Shown here one piece after another: positions 11,835 to 23,299 of a stretch of DNA of 64,000 nucleotides. How positions within the stretch are numbered: position 1 is the first letter of the stretch; every line of letters begins with the position of its first letter. Source of the stretch: Sophora flavescens (Eukaryota > Streptophyta > Magnoliopsida > Fabales > Fabaceae); the NCBI GenBank assembly GCA_030762895.1, contig CM061068.1, positions 78,455,228-78,519,227 of the forward strand, given 5' to 3'. A program made the translations under genes and the position numbers. Under the pieces are notes generated by a model. It was not told the origin of the DNA and searched no databases. It was given only the letters and a program-made list of their open reading frames with translations.

Positions 11835-12420
11835 GCCTATTTTCATAGGTGGATGACAATGTCCAGTTTGGCGCATAAACTCTCTTGTGCTGAAGTCGAG
11901 GTGCGTAGACTGAATTCTTAGATAGATGCGGCTGAAAAATTACGTAGTTATGATCAGAAGTGTCTTCTATTGAAAACATCGAATCATAGTCTGCAGTCTG
12001 AAATCTAAATTGCAATCTTTAACACAAAAGTTGGGGTCTCAAAAGAACTTAGTGAGAAGCAGAAGGTATTGGGTAAACTCTAGAGTCCCTTACAAGAAGA
12101 GAGATTGTGATTCATTGAGGCTTAAACTGCTTTCCAAACTCTTCAACATTTGCATTCACAATCTCGGGAAGAGCATAGATCTCTTCTTTGTTGACCATTG
12201 TAGTAAGGCAAAAATCCTGGAGAACATGGAATCCCGTAAGCACACTTTAGAGGATGAAGTAGACAAGGTCAAGAAGGAAAACAACATTCAATATAAGCTC
12301 CAATTTTCTTCATCTTTGTCCAGAACAAAATTGCAGGGTGAAATACTAAATTTGAAGGAGATAATAAAGATACTTGAACAGGAGGCTGAGCTGCGAGTTG
12401 ATTAAAGAAATGCTCTTCAG
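11835..12420 (+). pseudogene. NETWORKED 1 (NET1)-like coiled-coil gene fragment
   Basis: A decayed piece of a plant NETWORKED-type actin-binding protein, from the long C-terminal coiled coil. Across shifting frames it reads VEVRRLNS, DAAEKLRSYDQKCLLLKTS, SEKQKVLGKL, TAFQTLQHLHSQSREE, ILENMESRKHTLEDEVDKV and LNLKEIIKILEQEAELRVD, all in the order known for NET1 proteins. The frame is broken by several stops (for example 12082-12084 TAG, 12109-12111 TGA, 12121-12123 TAA, 12403-12405 TAA) and at least two indels. The N-terminal NAB domain is not present. Family assignment comes from recognising the heptad-rich blocks and is fairly firm; no function is expected. Confidence 0.7.
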
Positions 12421-13303
12421 CAAATGACTATGTTAAACGGAATTTACTCATTGTGTAAGTCACATATGTTAAATTGAATTTACTCATTGTGTAGATCAAT
12501 ATATGACGCCTTGATAGTCATTACCAGTAAAGGCTTTATTTTAAGAGTGGAGTCATTTTCATCTCCTTCATCATTTAATGTGTCAAATGATAATTATTGC
12601 GCTTTCTCATCTCATTACATTGATATATATCAAACTCAAAAGCATCAGGCAAAATCACTTTAGGTATCAATTTTTGTTTCTGACAAGTTACAGATTTCTT
12701 CTAAGTGATCTAATGATGACTTCATATAAATTTGATTGTTTTTAAGTACTATGATGTACACTTATCATTTTTTAGCATTTCCAGTTTCTTACTAAAATAA
12801 TCATTCGCAAGTGCTCAGCAATCAAGGTTATGATGGTTGACAGCAGATGTTTCATCGTGTGGAGTCATCCTCTATGTTCTGATGGTTAGATATCTTCCTT
12901 TTGAGGAGGCAGACCTCCAGAGAAGACCTCATTTGTGAATGAGGTCAATACTTTAGTTTTTTAGATTCCAAATCCAATCATGCGGTAGGTTGGTTAATAG
13001 CTCCATTCTTTATTCTTTATTCTTTCTCTTCGAATCGTTGGAATGATATTTATCAAATGTCAATATGATGCTGCCACAATGATGTCAATTTAATATTGAC
13101 TACAGAGAAGGCCGACAAACCCACCATTTCACTCTTTGATAAAAATAAATTGCTACTAACAATATTCTGAAAAAGATTTATGGAAGCTGTATTATGCTGA
13201 TCAATTGCTTAACAAATGTCTTGGTCTAAAAAGTGTTGAAGGTAGAGTTTTATTGTGCACCTTTGGAAGAACATAAGGTCAAACAAAGAAAATATCAAAT
13301 GAT
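12421..13303. other. Left flank of the Copia insertion
   Basis: No confident gene. A sequence of about 30 bp around GTTAAA-GGAATTTACTCATTGTGTA occurs twice (about 12433-12500). A frame near 13178-13260 (DLWKLYYADQLLNKCLGLKS) looks mildly coding-like but was not identified. This may be more decayed gene-fragment DNA into which the Copia element inserted. Confidence 0.35.
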
Positions 13304-13308
13304 GGATG

Positions 13309-13591
13309 TGTTATTCTATAATGCAAATGTAGATGTAGAATTGTAATGTAAATGCAAATGGAAGGTTAGTTAGCAGAGTTAGTTAGTAGTTAGAAAGCTG
13401 TTATGAAGTTAGTTACCGATGTGAGCAGTGTGGGACTTGAACAACTAGTCTATATAACTAGTGTGTTTGTGTATCAAAGTGCAGAGTAGTAATTAAAAAC
13501 TTTCTACATTGACTTTTCTCTCTCTCTCTAAGTTCTATACTCAAGTGTGTGAGTGCCTTTCATTGTGTGAGTTCCTCTTCATACCCCAACA
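13309..13591 (+). repeat. Copia 5' LTR
   Basis: Begins TGTTATTCTATAATGC and ends CATACCCCAACA. A TATATAA box lies at about 13450-13456 within a short palindrome, followed by a CT-repeat stretch (TCTCTCTCTC), the usual layout of promoter and leader. It pairs with 17717-18005. Confidence 0.95.
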
Positions 13592-13595
13592 AAAT

Positions 13596-13608
13596 TGGTA
13601 TCTAGAGC
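13596..13608 (+). other. Copia primer-binding site (initiator Met tRNA)
   Basis: TGGTATCTAGAGC lies 4 bases after the 5' LTR. It resembles the TGGTATCAGAGC site complementary to the initiator methionine tRNA 3' end, with a 1-base difference. Confidence 0.8.
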
Positions 13609-13646
13609 TTCAGGTCAGGGACCTGTGAAGAAGGAAAAAGGCGATC

Positions 13647-16600
13647 ATGGCTTCATCGAATGGAGGAAATGGAAGCTTTCTTTCCAGTTTGCCGATTCTG
13701 GATGGCAAAAATTATAACCATTGGGTTGTAAGAATGGAATCCATTCTTGGCTTCCAAGAAATCCTGGATATCGTGAAAGAAGGTGTCACAGAAAGGGATG
13801 ATGCGTACTACCAAGAAGAAAGACTACAAGGCTAAGTGCTTTCTTCATCAATGTGTTTTGTCAACTTTGAAAAGATCTCCAAAGCCAAAATAGCCAAGGA
13901 GGCCTGGGATGTTTTGCAGAAGGCTTATGGAGGTGCTGAGAAGACCAAGAAAGTGAGATTGCAGTCCCTCAAAAGACAATGCGAGCTGTTGTCCATGTTT
14001 GAACAAGATTCAGTAGCTGAGTATTTCAATAGGCTACAATTGCTTGTGAACTCGATGAAAATATGTGGAGATACAATCTCTGATCAGTAAATGGTTGAAA
14101 AGATCTTGAGAACTCTTACCACTAGGTTTGATCATATAGTGGTTGCAATAGAAGAGTCTAAGGATCTGGAGAATATGAAGGTAGAAGAGTTGCTGAACTC
14201 ATTAGAGGCACATGAGCAGAGATTGAATGAAAGATCTAGAGTGAAGGAACCAGATCATGCTTTGCAGGCCCAGATGTCCAAGAAAGGGAATGCTGATTAT
14301 AGAAAAGGCAAGAAAGGAAAAGGAGGTAAGGTGAAGTCCAATAGAGATGGAGGCTTTGGTTCTGGCAACAACTCTTACAGCCAGGATCAAAGTTCATATG
14401 CTGAGCAAGGAGAGCAGTACAAAAAAATAAGGGGAGGAAGGTCAAACAGAGGTAGAGGTGGAAAGAAGAAGTTTGATAGAAAGAAGGTTCAATGCTTCAA
14501 CTGTAACAAATGGGGGCACTTTGCAAAAGAATGCAGAAACAGCAAGGTAGAGAGGTCAAGATCAGATGATGATGAGGTCTATGTTGCTCAAGATGACGGC
14601 TCGGATTCTGACCAAGTGCTATTGATGGTGACAACCAACACAGAAGGAGAGAGCAATACATCCTAGTATCTTGACACAGGGTGTTCTAACCACATGACAG
14701 GTCAGAAAGATTGGCTGATTGATCTTGATTGTAGTGTCAAGAATAAAGTTAGATTTGCAGATAACAGTACTATAGTAGCCGAGGGAATAGGCAAAATCTT
14801 GATCAAAAGAAGAGATGGCAGATCTGCATATGTAACTGATGTACTGTATGTTCCCTCAATGAAAAGCAACTTGTTGAGCCTTGGACAACTGCTAGAAAAA
14901 GGCTTCACAATGAAGATGATGCAGAAGCTCATTGAAGTCTTTGATACAAAAGGAAGATTAGTGATTAGAGCTCCACTGTCAAAGAACAGAACATTCAAGA
15001 TTGATCTGAATGCTTCGGCAATTCAATGCCTCTCAACCACTCTAATTGAAGATGAAAACTGGTTATGGCACTACAGGTTTGGACATCTCAATTTCAAAAG
15101 TCTAAACCAGTTGGGCAGCAAGCATATGGTGCAAGGAATTCCTCCAATCAAACATCCAGAAAAGGTGTGTGAAGGATGCTTGATGAGCAACCAACCAAGA
15201 ACTGCATTCAAGAAGTTTGCACCAGCAAGAGCCACTGATGCTTTGGGAGTAGTCCACTCAGATGTCTGTGGCCCCATTGATACACCAACTCTTGGTGGAA
15301 ACAGGTACTTTGTAACCTTTGTAGATGAGTTCACTAGAAAACTATGGTTGTACTTGATTGAGGGAAAGCATGAAGTTTTTGATGTGTTTAAGAAGTTTAC
15401 TGCCTTAGTTGAAAGACAGAGTGGAAAAGCTATCAAAATTCTTAGAACTGATGGTGGTGGAGAATACAATTCTAAGGATTTTGAGCATTTTTGTAAAATA
15501 CAAGGATTTGTGCATGAGGTAACTGCCCCTTATACACCTCAACACAATGGCCTTGCTGAAAGAAGAAATAGAACTCTCCTTGACATGGCTAGATGCATGT
15601 TAAAAGGAAAGGAGATGCCACAATGTTATTGGGGTGAAGCCGTGTCTACAACAGCCTATGTCCTTAATAGATGCCCCACTAAAAGAATGGAGAATGTGAC
15701 TCCAGAGGAAGCTTGGACAGGAAGCAAGCCTAAAGTTGATCATCTGAAGATCTTTGGATCCTTATGCTTTAGACATGTTCCTGACCAAAGGAGGAGAAAA
15801 CTAGATGATAAAAGTGAAGCCATGGTTCTAGTAGGATACCATCCCACAGGTGCCTACAAATTGTACAATCCTTGCTCGAAAAAGGTTGTAGTCAGCAAAG
15901 ATGTGGTTATTGATGAAAAGGCAACCTGGAATCTGAAGGAACACAATACTGGGATGAAAGTCAGTATTCTACACTCACTTGATTCGGATCATCAAATATC
16001 TGAGTTAAGTGAAGATAGTGCAGCAAATGACCAGATCCAGAACAACAGGCCACAAAGGAATAGAGCACCACCAGTGAGGCTAACAGACTATGAGGTGTTC
16101 ACTGATCAGGAAATCACAGCATAAGGTGAATTAGTTCACCTTGCTTTCTTTGCAGACACAACCAATGAACTGGGAACAAGCTATCAATAAAGAGGTATGG
16201 CAGAATGCAATGAAGGAAGAGATGAATGCAATAGAGAGGAACCATACATGGGAGCTTATTGAACTTCCACTTGACAAGAAGCCAATTGCTGTCAAGTGGA
16301 TCTTCAAGGTGAAACTGAAGCCAGATGGTTCGATAGCCAAGCACAAGGCCAGATTAGTGGCAAAGGGATTCCTGCAGAAAGCTGGAGTGGATTATACGGA
16401 AGTGTTTGCACCAGTGGCAAGGGCTGAGACAATAAGGCTTGTCATTGCCATTGCAAGCTCAAAAGAGTGGCCATTGTTCCAAATGGATGTAAAATCTGCA
16501 TTCCCCAATGGTCCACTAGAAGAGGAAGTCTATGTACTACAACCTCCTGGTTTTGAGGTAAGAGGGAAAGAAAGTAAGGTGTATTAGCTCCACAAGGCCT

Positions 16601-17709
16601 TATATGACTTGAAACAAGCCCCTCGGGCTTGGAACAAGAGAATTGATGCATTTCTGTTGAAGCAAGGATTCTCAAAGTGTTCTGTGTAGTTTGGTGTATA
16701 TGTGAAAAATAGTGATGGTGCTGGCCCGATCATAGTGTGTCTCTATGTGGATGATCTACTTGTAACAGGAAGTGATTCAACTGAAATTAATGAGTTCAAA
16801 AGGAGTATGCAATTGGAGTTTGAAATGACAGACCTAGGAATCCTCACTTATTTCCTAGGAATGGAGATAGAATACACAAGCAGTGGCATTATTCTACACC
16901 AGAGAAAGTACTCTCAAGAGATACTTAAGAGGTTTCATATGGACTCTTGCAATGAGGCGGTGACTCCAGTGGAAACCAATGCAAAACTACAGAGGGGTGA
17001 AGCTGAGAAATGTGTTGACAGCACCCTCTACAAGCAGATTGTAGGTTCCCTCAGGTTCTTATGTAATAGCAGGCCAGATATCTGTTATGGTGTTGGCTTG
17101 ATCAGTAGATTTATGAGTGATCCTAGAGCTTCACATATGGCTGCTGCTAAAAAACTGTTGAGATATGTGAAAGGGACTAGCAACTTTGGAGTTCTATTTC
17201 CTAAAGGAGCAGGGCAGATTGAGGAAGGACTTGAAGCTTGGTCAGATTCAGATTGGTGTGGTGATAAGGTTGAAAGGAAAAGCACCTCAGGGTATCTGTT
17301 TAAGTTCCAGAACAGTCCAATCTCTTGGAGCTCTCGAAAACAGAATGTGGTGGCCCTTTCTTCTTGTGAAGCAGAATACATAGCTGCTTCTAATGTAGCT
17401 TGTCAGGCTCTTTAGCTGGAATCCTTGCTGGATGAAATGCAGATCAATTACAGGAAACCAGTTCAACTCTTTGTTGACAACAAGTCCTCCATAAGTCTAG
17501 CAAAGAATCCAGTAGCACACGGCAGAAGCAAGCACATTGAAACAAGGTTTCACTTTTTAAGAGACCAGGTGAACAAAGAAATGATCAAGCTGACTTATTG
17601 TTGCACAGAACTACAAATTGCTGATGTTCTAACAAAGTCAGTAAAGACTGATCGATTTAGAAAGCTAAGGGAAATGTTAGGTGTTGTTTCCTTAGATAAT
17701 TTGCATTAA
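13647..17709 (+). pseudogene. Copia gag-pol polyprotein, broken
   Basis: Starts at ATG 13647 (MASSNGGNGS). Gag follows with a CCHC knuckle (CFNCNKWGHFAKEC, near 14493). The protease active site DTGCSNH is near 14676, the integrase zinc region ends CEGCLMS, and the integrase core shows HSDVCGP, TDGGGEY and HNGLAERRN. RT has YVDDLLVTG near 16745, and RNase H has DSDWCGD and SSCEAEYIA. Breaks: a local double frameshift around 13815-13860, in-frame stops at 14088 (TAA), 14664 (TAG), 16122 (TAA), 16585, 16687 and 17413 (all TAG), and a 1-base shift near 16160. Several TAGs replace expected Trp codons, which fits G-to-A decay. A single defective polyprotein remnant, not a set of genes. Confidence 0.93.
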
Positions 17710-17716
17710 GGGGAAG
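17708..17716 (+). other. Copia polypurine tract
   Basis: AAGGGGAAG lies immediately before the 3' LTR; this is the plus-strand priming site of reverse transcription. Confidence 0.8.
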
Positions 17717-18005
17717 TGTTATTCTATAATGCAAATGTAGATGTAGAATTGTAATGCAAATGCAAATGGAAAGTTAGTTAGCAGAGTTAGTTAGTAGTTA
17801 GAAAGCTGTTATGAAGTTAGTTACTTATGTGAGCAGTGTGGGACTTGAACAACTAGTGTATATAACTAGTGTGTATGTGTATCAAAGTGCAGAGTAGTAA
17901 TCAAAAACTTTCTACACTGACTTTTCTCTCTCTCTCTCTCTCTAAGTTCTATACTCAAGTGTGTGAGTGTCTTTCATTGTGTGAGTTCCTCTTCATACCC
18001 CAACA
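17717..18005 (+). repeat. Copia 3' LTR
   Basis: Starts TGTTATTC and ends CCCCAACA. It matches 13309-13591 except for 9 substitutions and three extra CT units. Confidence 0.95.
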
Positions 18006-18010
18006 GGATG

Positions 18011-18839
18011 GATGTATGTTGAGGTTGAAGAAAATCTTTTTGCAGCAAGTAATTCCAAAAATCAAACCAGAGAATAATGGTAATTCATTGAATGGGTTTC
18101 CATCTGTCCCTCAAAACCTTCTTTCTCTCAATTTCTATTCCCGCGAACAATGTCTTCCAACATTTTTGTTTATTGGTAACCCTTTTTCTTATTGTTATTT
18201 TTGCTTTCTCTCATGTTCCTCTTCAATGTCAGATATTTATAATTATGTAATTTGTTCTTGCAACAATTCAAATTTGATTTTTTTTTCTCATTACCTTCAA
18301 TTCTGCACTAGAATTTGTTAGTGTTATGGAAAACATTGAGCGAGATTACTGAGGAGCACGCTAAGGTGATAGTTGCCCCAAGAGGCAAGGTAACAATGAG
18401 CTTGACACATCCAGGCTAAAGGAAGAATGTAATTTACCATTTTTATCTCTAGATCTAGAATTAAATTCAGTTTGAATGCTGAAAATGTTTTGATATTAGC
18501 AAATGGAATCATTTTCCTTCCATTATTTAAGTCAGGAAAGAGTTATTGCTTATACATTTTGCAATCTCTCATGTGCTTAATGTTTTCAGTTATTTTTTCT
18601 CCCCTAAACTTTATTTTTGACATAGACTAAACAAACATCGCTTAATCATTTTCTGCACGTAATTGAGTTTTTAAGTAGCTCTAGCTCTTTGTTTCATTAT
18701 AGACTAATTGTATATGATGTTATAATAATTTGGTTTGATAGAAAATTGACCCGTCGTTTGGCACTGTTAAAAAACACTAGCGGTGAGCAATATCATATTG
18801 GATGAAAAAAGTCTTAAACTGTTTATAACCAAACTGTAT
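18011..18839. other. Right flank of the Copia insertion
   Basis: No gene identified. T-rich and pyrimidine-rich sequence resembling introns. Short open stretches (for example near 18018-18075) look exon-like but were not recognised. Confidence 0.35.
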
Positions 18840-19010
18840 TATCAGTACATGAATGAGCCAGAGGACACAAGTGATCAGGTTTACGTTGTTGGTCCCTTTT
18901 ACTAGCTTGCAGATGGTACACCGGGACAGATCAAGAAGGCCTATTATAATTGCATGAAAGGTTGCTATCCAGACTTGAGTGGCAAAAGACCACGAATTTT
19001 TGCATCTTCA
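18840..19010 (+). pseudogene. Plastid-type DnaJ (DJC76-like) fragment
   Basis: A relic of a J-domain protein of the chloroplast DnaJ/ferredoxin-like class. The frame reads ADGTPGQIKKAYYNCMKGCY then PDLSGK around 18910-18986, matching the family block normally read as IKKAYYNCMK.CHPDLSG. The essential HPD tripeptide has become YPD, and a TAG lies just upstream at 18903-18905. Sequence before it (EPEDTSDQVYVVG) fits the region ahead of the J-domain. Beyond PDLSGK the frame diverges and stops. Same strand as the L7 and NET1 fragments. Confidence 0.6.
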
Positions 19011-19820
19011 CCCTTGAACAATATTTTCCTGCTTTCAAGAGTTCTTGCATTTTTGTATTGAGAACTGCATAATTTGTATACCATCCAGTTTTTTGAGATG
19101 GGTTGCATAATTTGCTTTGTGTATAAATCTTATAATACGACATCCCTGTCTTATGAAAACAGGTAAGAAAGAAAGCCGTTGCGTGTCGTTATTTAGAAAA
19201 TAGGTAAACTTGGTTTAAAGAATATGTTATTTTGGGGACTCCTAAGTCTGTCTTTTCATTGGGAATTATCAGCAACAAAATGTTCGCATCCGGTTTGATA
19301 TGAAGAAATCCAAACTTGAATATGTACCAATTAAGTGTGCTGATATGTAACATTTTGTTAGAGTTGAAAGGTGTATATGAGAACAATTGTAGAGGTAGAT
19401 TTTTAGGTTCCCCTTGGATTGAAAGTTTTATATAATAAACTGTATTCATTTATTTATTTATCATTTAAAAAATAAAATCGTTCCTTTTTTTACATAACAA
19501 ATAAAGCTATTAATTAAACTCAATTTTCATTGAAAATATATATTTAAATTTTTAGGTTAAAAAAATGATATCTTTATCATATCGTTATGATGAAACTACT
19601 TTGAATTTGTATAGATACTATTTCACAATTATTATTTAATATATTTACGAAGTTTGTAGAATTATTATTTTATTTGAAGCCAAGTAGAGAAGAAAATAAT
19701 CTACTGAAAAAAAAAAAGCGTTCAATTAACAAATAATATCAATAGACAATAAGTGATAGTGTTCATTCCTAAAGTAGTTATTTTATGCTTTGATAATAAT
19801 ATGAACTATATTTATAAAAA

Positions 19821-19872
<52 letters not shown>

Positions 19873-20053
19873 TAATACATTATACACCGAGAGAAGTAAA
19901 ATATAAATGTATCGGTAGAAGTGTTAAGTGTTAAAAATAACATTATAAATAAATATATTTTTTATAAATAATTAAATTATACAAAAAAATGATATATAAT
20001 AAAATATTGTATTATTGCAATGCCGCCCGCTATATGACACGAGTCACATACCA

Positions 20054-20107
<54 letters not shown>

Positions 20108-20318
20108 GTTCACTTCCCAGTTCCCACTTAGTATTAAAAGCATTTTGTCAAAAAAAAAAAAAAGTATTAAAAGCATGATATATATATAGGTGGTTGATAT
20201 AATATTCTTGTTTTTTCCCCTTATCCATTTGGTCAATGAAAGTGAAACATCAACAGCCCTCTTCCTCTTGCGGATCTGAGAGCAGCAATTAGCTATTTAT
20301 CTTCCCGAGCAAGAGAAT
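19011..20318. other. AT-rich intergenic DNA with (TA)n microsatellites
   Basis: No gene seen. It contains long (AT)n runs at about 19831-19870 and 20058-20101. The proximal part is the likely promoter of the dioxygenase gene: a TATATATATAG stretch near 20179-20189 lies about 160 bases before its start codon, and an AGTATTAAAAGCAT word is repeated (20131 and 20163). Confidence 0.6.
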
Positions 20319-20339
20319 ATGGATCCAAGCGTACTCTAA
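20319..20339 (+). promoter_or_regulatory. Upstream ORF of 6 codons (MDPSVL)
   Basis: An ATG-GAT-CCA-AGC-GTA-CTC-TAA mini-ORF ends 9 bases before the main ATG at 20349, in a different frame. Such uORFs can dampen translation of the main ORF. Whether it lies in the mRNA depends on the unmapped transcription start. Confidence 0.5.
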
Positions 20340-20348
20340 GTTGAAACT

Positions 20349-23299
20349 ATGGAAGGACCACGTGTTCTGGTGCCCTCTGTTCAAGAGCTAGCAAAGGAGG
20401 CATTGACCAGAGTTCCAGAGCGATATGTTCGTCCAGATCAACACCCTGTCATAGTATCTAACACTTCCTCTTTACCCCAACTTCCTGTCATTGACCTTAG
20501 CAAATTGTTATCCCAAGATCTCAAGGTACCAGAGCTAGAGAAGCTAGACTATGCCTGCAAAGAATGGGGTTTCTTTCAGGTATGTCATGATTCATAAACC
20601 TTAATTACTAACAAATTCATTCATAGAAAGAGTTCTCCAGAATTTGATTAATTATTCATCTTCATACTTGATAAGAATTTGCCACGTATAAGCCTTGACT
20701 ATCGCATATGAAAAAATACATATATATTTATATGAATATATAATTATGAGGTGAATAATTTAACAACTATAGGTTTAATTGTCTGTTATGGGCATTAATT
20801 CATTACAGCTCATTCATCATGGTGTGAGCACTTCAGTGCTGGAAAACGTGAAGACAGGTGCTCATGAATTATTCAATCTTCCATTGGAAGAGAAGAAGAG
20901 CAAGTTTGGACAAATACAAGGAGAACTGGAAGGATATGGTCAGGCCTTTGTAGTCTCTGATGAACAGAAATTAGAATGGGCAGACATGTTCTTCATGTTC
21001 ACTTTGCCATCACACATAAGGAAACCCCACTTCTCAAACATTCCCCAACCATTCAGGTTCTCTGCTCTATCTCTTTACCCCAATGAATATGTCGAAAATA
21101 GGATATAATTATTTGAATGATGATAGAAAGTAGAATATGGGAGAGAGACATTTTGATTAATTTTCTTGCTTACATATCACATCTGGCATAACAAACTGAT
21201 GCATACAAAAAGTGCTATAACAGTAATTTGCTCTATTGCTCTATTCTGGAATATTTCCCCTTTAAGTTGCCTATCCTACCTAATCCTTAGGTCGCGTTTG
21301 TTACAAGTTTTGTAAAAATATTCCGGGAATGTTAGCATGGGAATAAAAGTTTCCCATGTTTGGTAACAGATTTTTAAAAAACTATTTCTAGGAATAAAAT
21401 ATACATGAGAATAAGATTAGTGAATCATAGTTAGAATCTATAGAAAAATCCATTCCCATGTGTGAAGGTGAGAAAGAAAGATTCCCGAGAATCACATGTA
21501 GTTTGTCCGAGAATAAAACATTTCAGATACCAAACGTCACCTTAAGGTGAACCCGTTTATGCTTGATACATTTGGGCTTGTTTTTGCCTTAATCCTCACT
21601 TGTAACTTTCGTTGCTTTAATTGGGCTTATGCTTCCATTTTTGTAGGTGTATCAAATGATTAATATTAGAAGATAATTTTTTGCCCAGTACTCTTTTACT
21701 TGGTCATGCAATCACCAAGTTAGACATGTAGTGTGTATGCCCTGTGCAGTGTGTATGCGCATGCGTGCATGTGAAATCAATGATTGGTTCTTATTAATTA
21801 TTGAGGATACATGATTGAAAAACGTATTGTAAAAAAAACTTTATGGTGACAGTGCATTATAAATAAATCCTTGAATATTTATGTAATGATGTGGTTGACA
21901 TGATATCTTCAATGGTTGCAGGGATGATTTAGAGGTCTATTGTGCAGAGTTGAGAAAGCTTGCAATCCAGATTCTTGACCTTATGGCAAATGCTCTTGCA
22001 ATAGACCCCACTGAAATAAGAGAGGTATTTGCTGAAGGGAGGCAATCAATGAGGATGAATTACTATCCACCATGTCCCCAACCAGAGCTTGTGATGGGAC
22101 TCAATCCTCATTCAGATGCTGGTGGCCTCACCATCCTTTTCCAAGCCAGTGAAGTGGAAGGTCTTCAAATAAGAAAAGATGGACAGTGGATTCCAGTTAA
22201 GCCCCTTCTTAATGCTTTCATCATCAACCTTGGAGACATGTTGGAGGTAATTATTATTTTTTGTTGGGTTTTAATCCAAATTCATATTTTTTTATAACTA
22301 GTGATTTTGTTTTATTTGTTTAAATATTCATATATGAAATTGTAGTTAATTACATTAAGAGAATAGAGAAATACGTTGGATAATTACTTTAAAATATGAA
22401 ACTAGAAAAAAAAAAATTATGTTAAGGATGGAGATAAGGATAGAGTGTGAGAGGCTAATTGTCATGTAAATTGTCTGGGTTACAAATATTTATATTAAGA
22501 ATTGTTAGGTTCTAAGAATGTGTATATACAATTGAATCGAAAGAATTGGCAGATATATAAAGATAATGGGTAAAGGAGTTGTGAGACAGGAAAGATTAAG
22601 AGTTCCAACAAATATTATCCTATAATTTCGTTTTGATGCTTTACATATTATTTCATAATATATGTGGTTCAATGTTTTTATTGCACAAAGATTCAGAAAT
22701 TTATTAGATGCTCTTAATTTTAAGAAATATATGATTATATTTGACAATTACTTATCGATTCCGGGTTACTTAACAATATTTTAAAATGGAGAATATTGTC
22801 ATTAGGAAAACAACTTCATTTGCCAGGATATTTTCTAATATACAATTTCTAACCGACTCTCTTCAATGGGTTAAAATTCAAATAAATCCCACTATTTTAA
22901 AAATGAATCCCCTTTTGAATTTTATAGGATCCACATGAATTTCAATCAACAAGATATTTTTAGAAAGTATATTACTAACGTTTTTCCGCCTACTATTTTC
23001 AATCCTTACAAATATTGCTTTTTGCCTTATCTTTGCATTTAATTTGATAGGTGACGACGAACGGAATTTATCAAAGCATCGAACATCGAGCAATAGTTAA
23101 TTCTGAGAAAGAGAGGCTTTCCATAGCCACATTTTACTCCCCTGCCAGACATAAAGTTATAGGTCCAACACCAAGCCTTGTTACTCCAAATACACCAGCA
23201 GTGTTCAACAGAATTAGTGCAGGAGAATACTTCAAAGGATACGGTTCACAAGAACTCAATGGGAAATCATTCCTGGATAGCATTAGGATATCCAAGTAG
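20349..23299 (+). CDS. SRG1-like 2-oxoglutarate/Fe(II)-dependent dioxygenase
   Basis: A soluble oxygenase that uses Fe(II), O2 and 2-oxoglutarate to oxidise a small molecule; the SRG1-like class includes O-demethylases and flavonoid or hormone enzymes, so the substrate is unknown. Four exons: 20349-20579, 20809-21056, 21922-22246 and 23051-23299, all with GT/AG borders and phases that join cleanly. The product is 350 residues, normal for the family. The N-terminal DIOX_N domain includes VPSVQELAKEA, LPVIDLSKLL and EWGFFQ-LIHHGVS. The catalytic domain has NYYPPCPQPE, the iron ligands His and Asp in NPHSDAGGLTIL, the distal His in IEHRAIVN, and the 2-oxoglutarate Arg/Ser in ERLSIA. No stops or shifts are seen, so this is the best candidate for a working host gene. 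A MITE sits in intron 2, and the LINE complex begins about 300 bp downstream. Confidence 0.93.
21290..21541. mobile_element. Tourist-like (PIF/Harbinger) MITE in intron 2
   Basis: A 252-bp nonautonomous element flanked by the target duplication TTA (21287-21289, 21542-21544). Ends are imperfect inverted repeats GGTCGCGTTTG and GGTGACGTTTG (9 of 11). Its position inside intron 2 leaves the splice sites intact. Confidence 0.75.

Larger units (their letters stand above)
13304..18010 (+). mobile_element. Ty1/copia LTR retrotransposon with 5-bp TSD
   Basis: A complete Copia element, 13309-18005, flanked by the direct repeat GGATG (13304-13308 and 18006-18010). LTRs are 283 and 289 bp and start TG, end CA. 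A primer-binding site and a purine tract sit at the expected places. The gene order gag, protease, integrase, RT, RNase H is the Copia order. By eye the LTRs differ at 9 positions plus a 6-bp change in a CT repeat (about 3%), so the insertion is moderately old. The coding region is broken by stops and shifts, so the copy is not autonomous. Confidence 0.95.

Noticed and set aside
12010..12405. 131-codon open frame as a real gene
   Set aside because: It runs through the NET1-like relic; the family signal comes from several frames with stops between them, so the open frame is accidental over its first half.
17869..18321. 150-codon open frame over the Copia 3' LTR
   Set aside because: It starts inside the LTR and runs over CT repeats and intron-like sequence; no protein family match seen.
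9896..19010. Defining the whole cluster as one Helitron or Pack-MULE
   Set aside because: I could not find a hairpin/CTRR end, long inverted repeats or a target duplication bracketing it, so it is reported only as a finding.
19823..20101. (TA)n runs as promoter elements
   Set aside because: They are microsatellites; similar runs appear inside a transposon intron at 46218. The nearer TATATATAG at about 20179 is the likelier TATA region.
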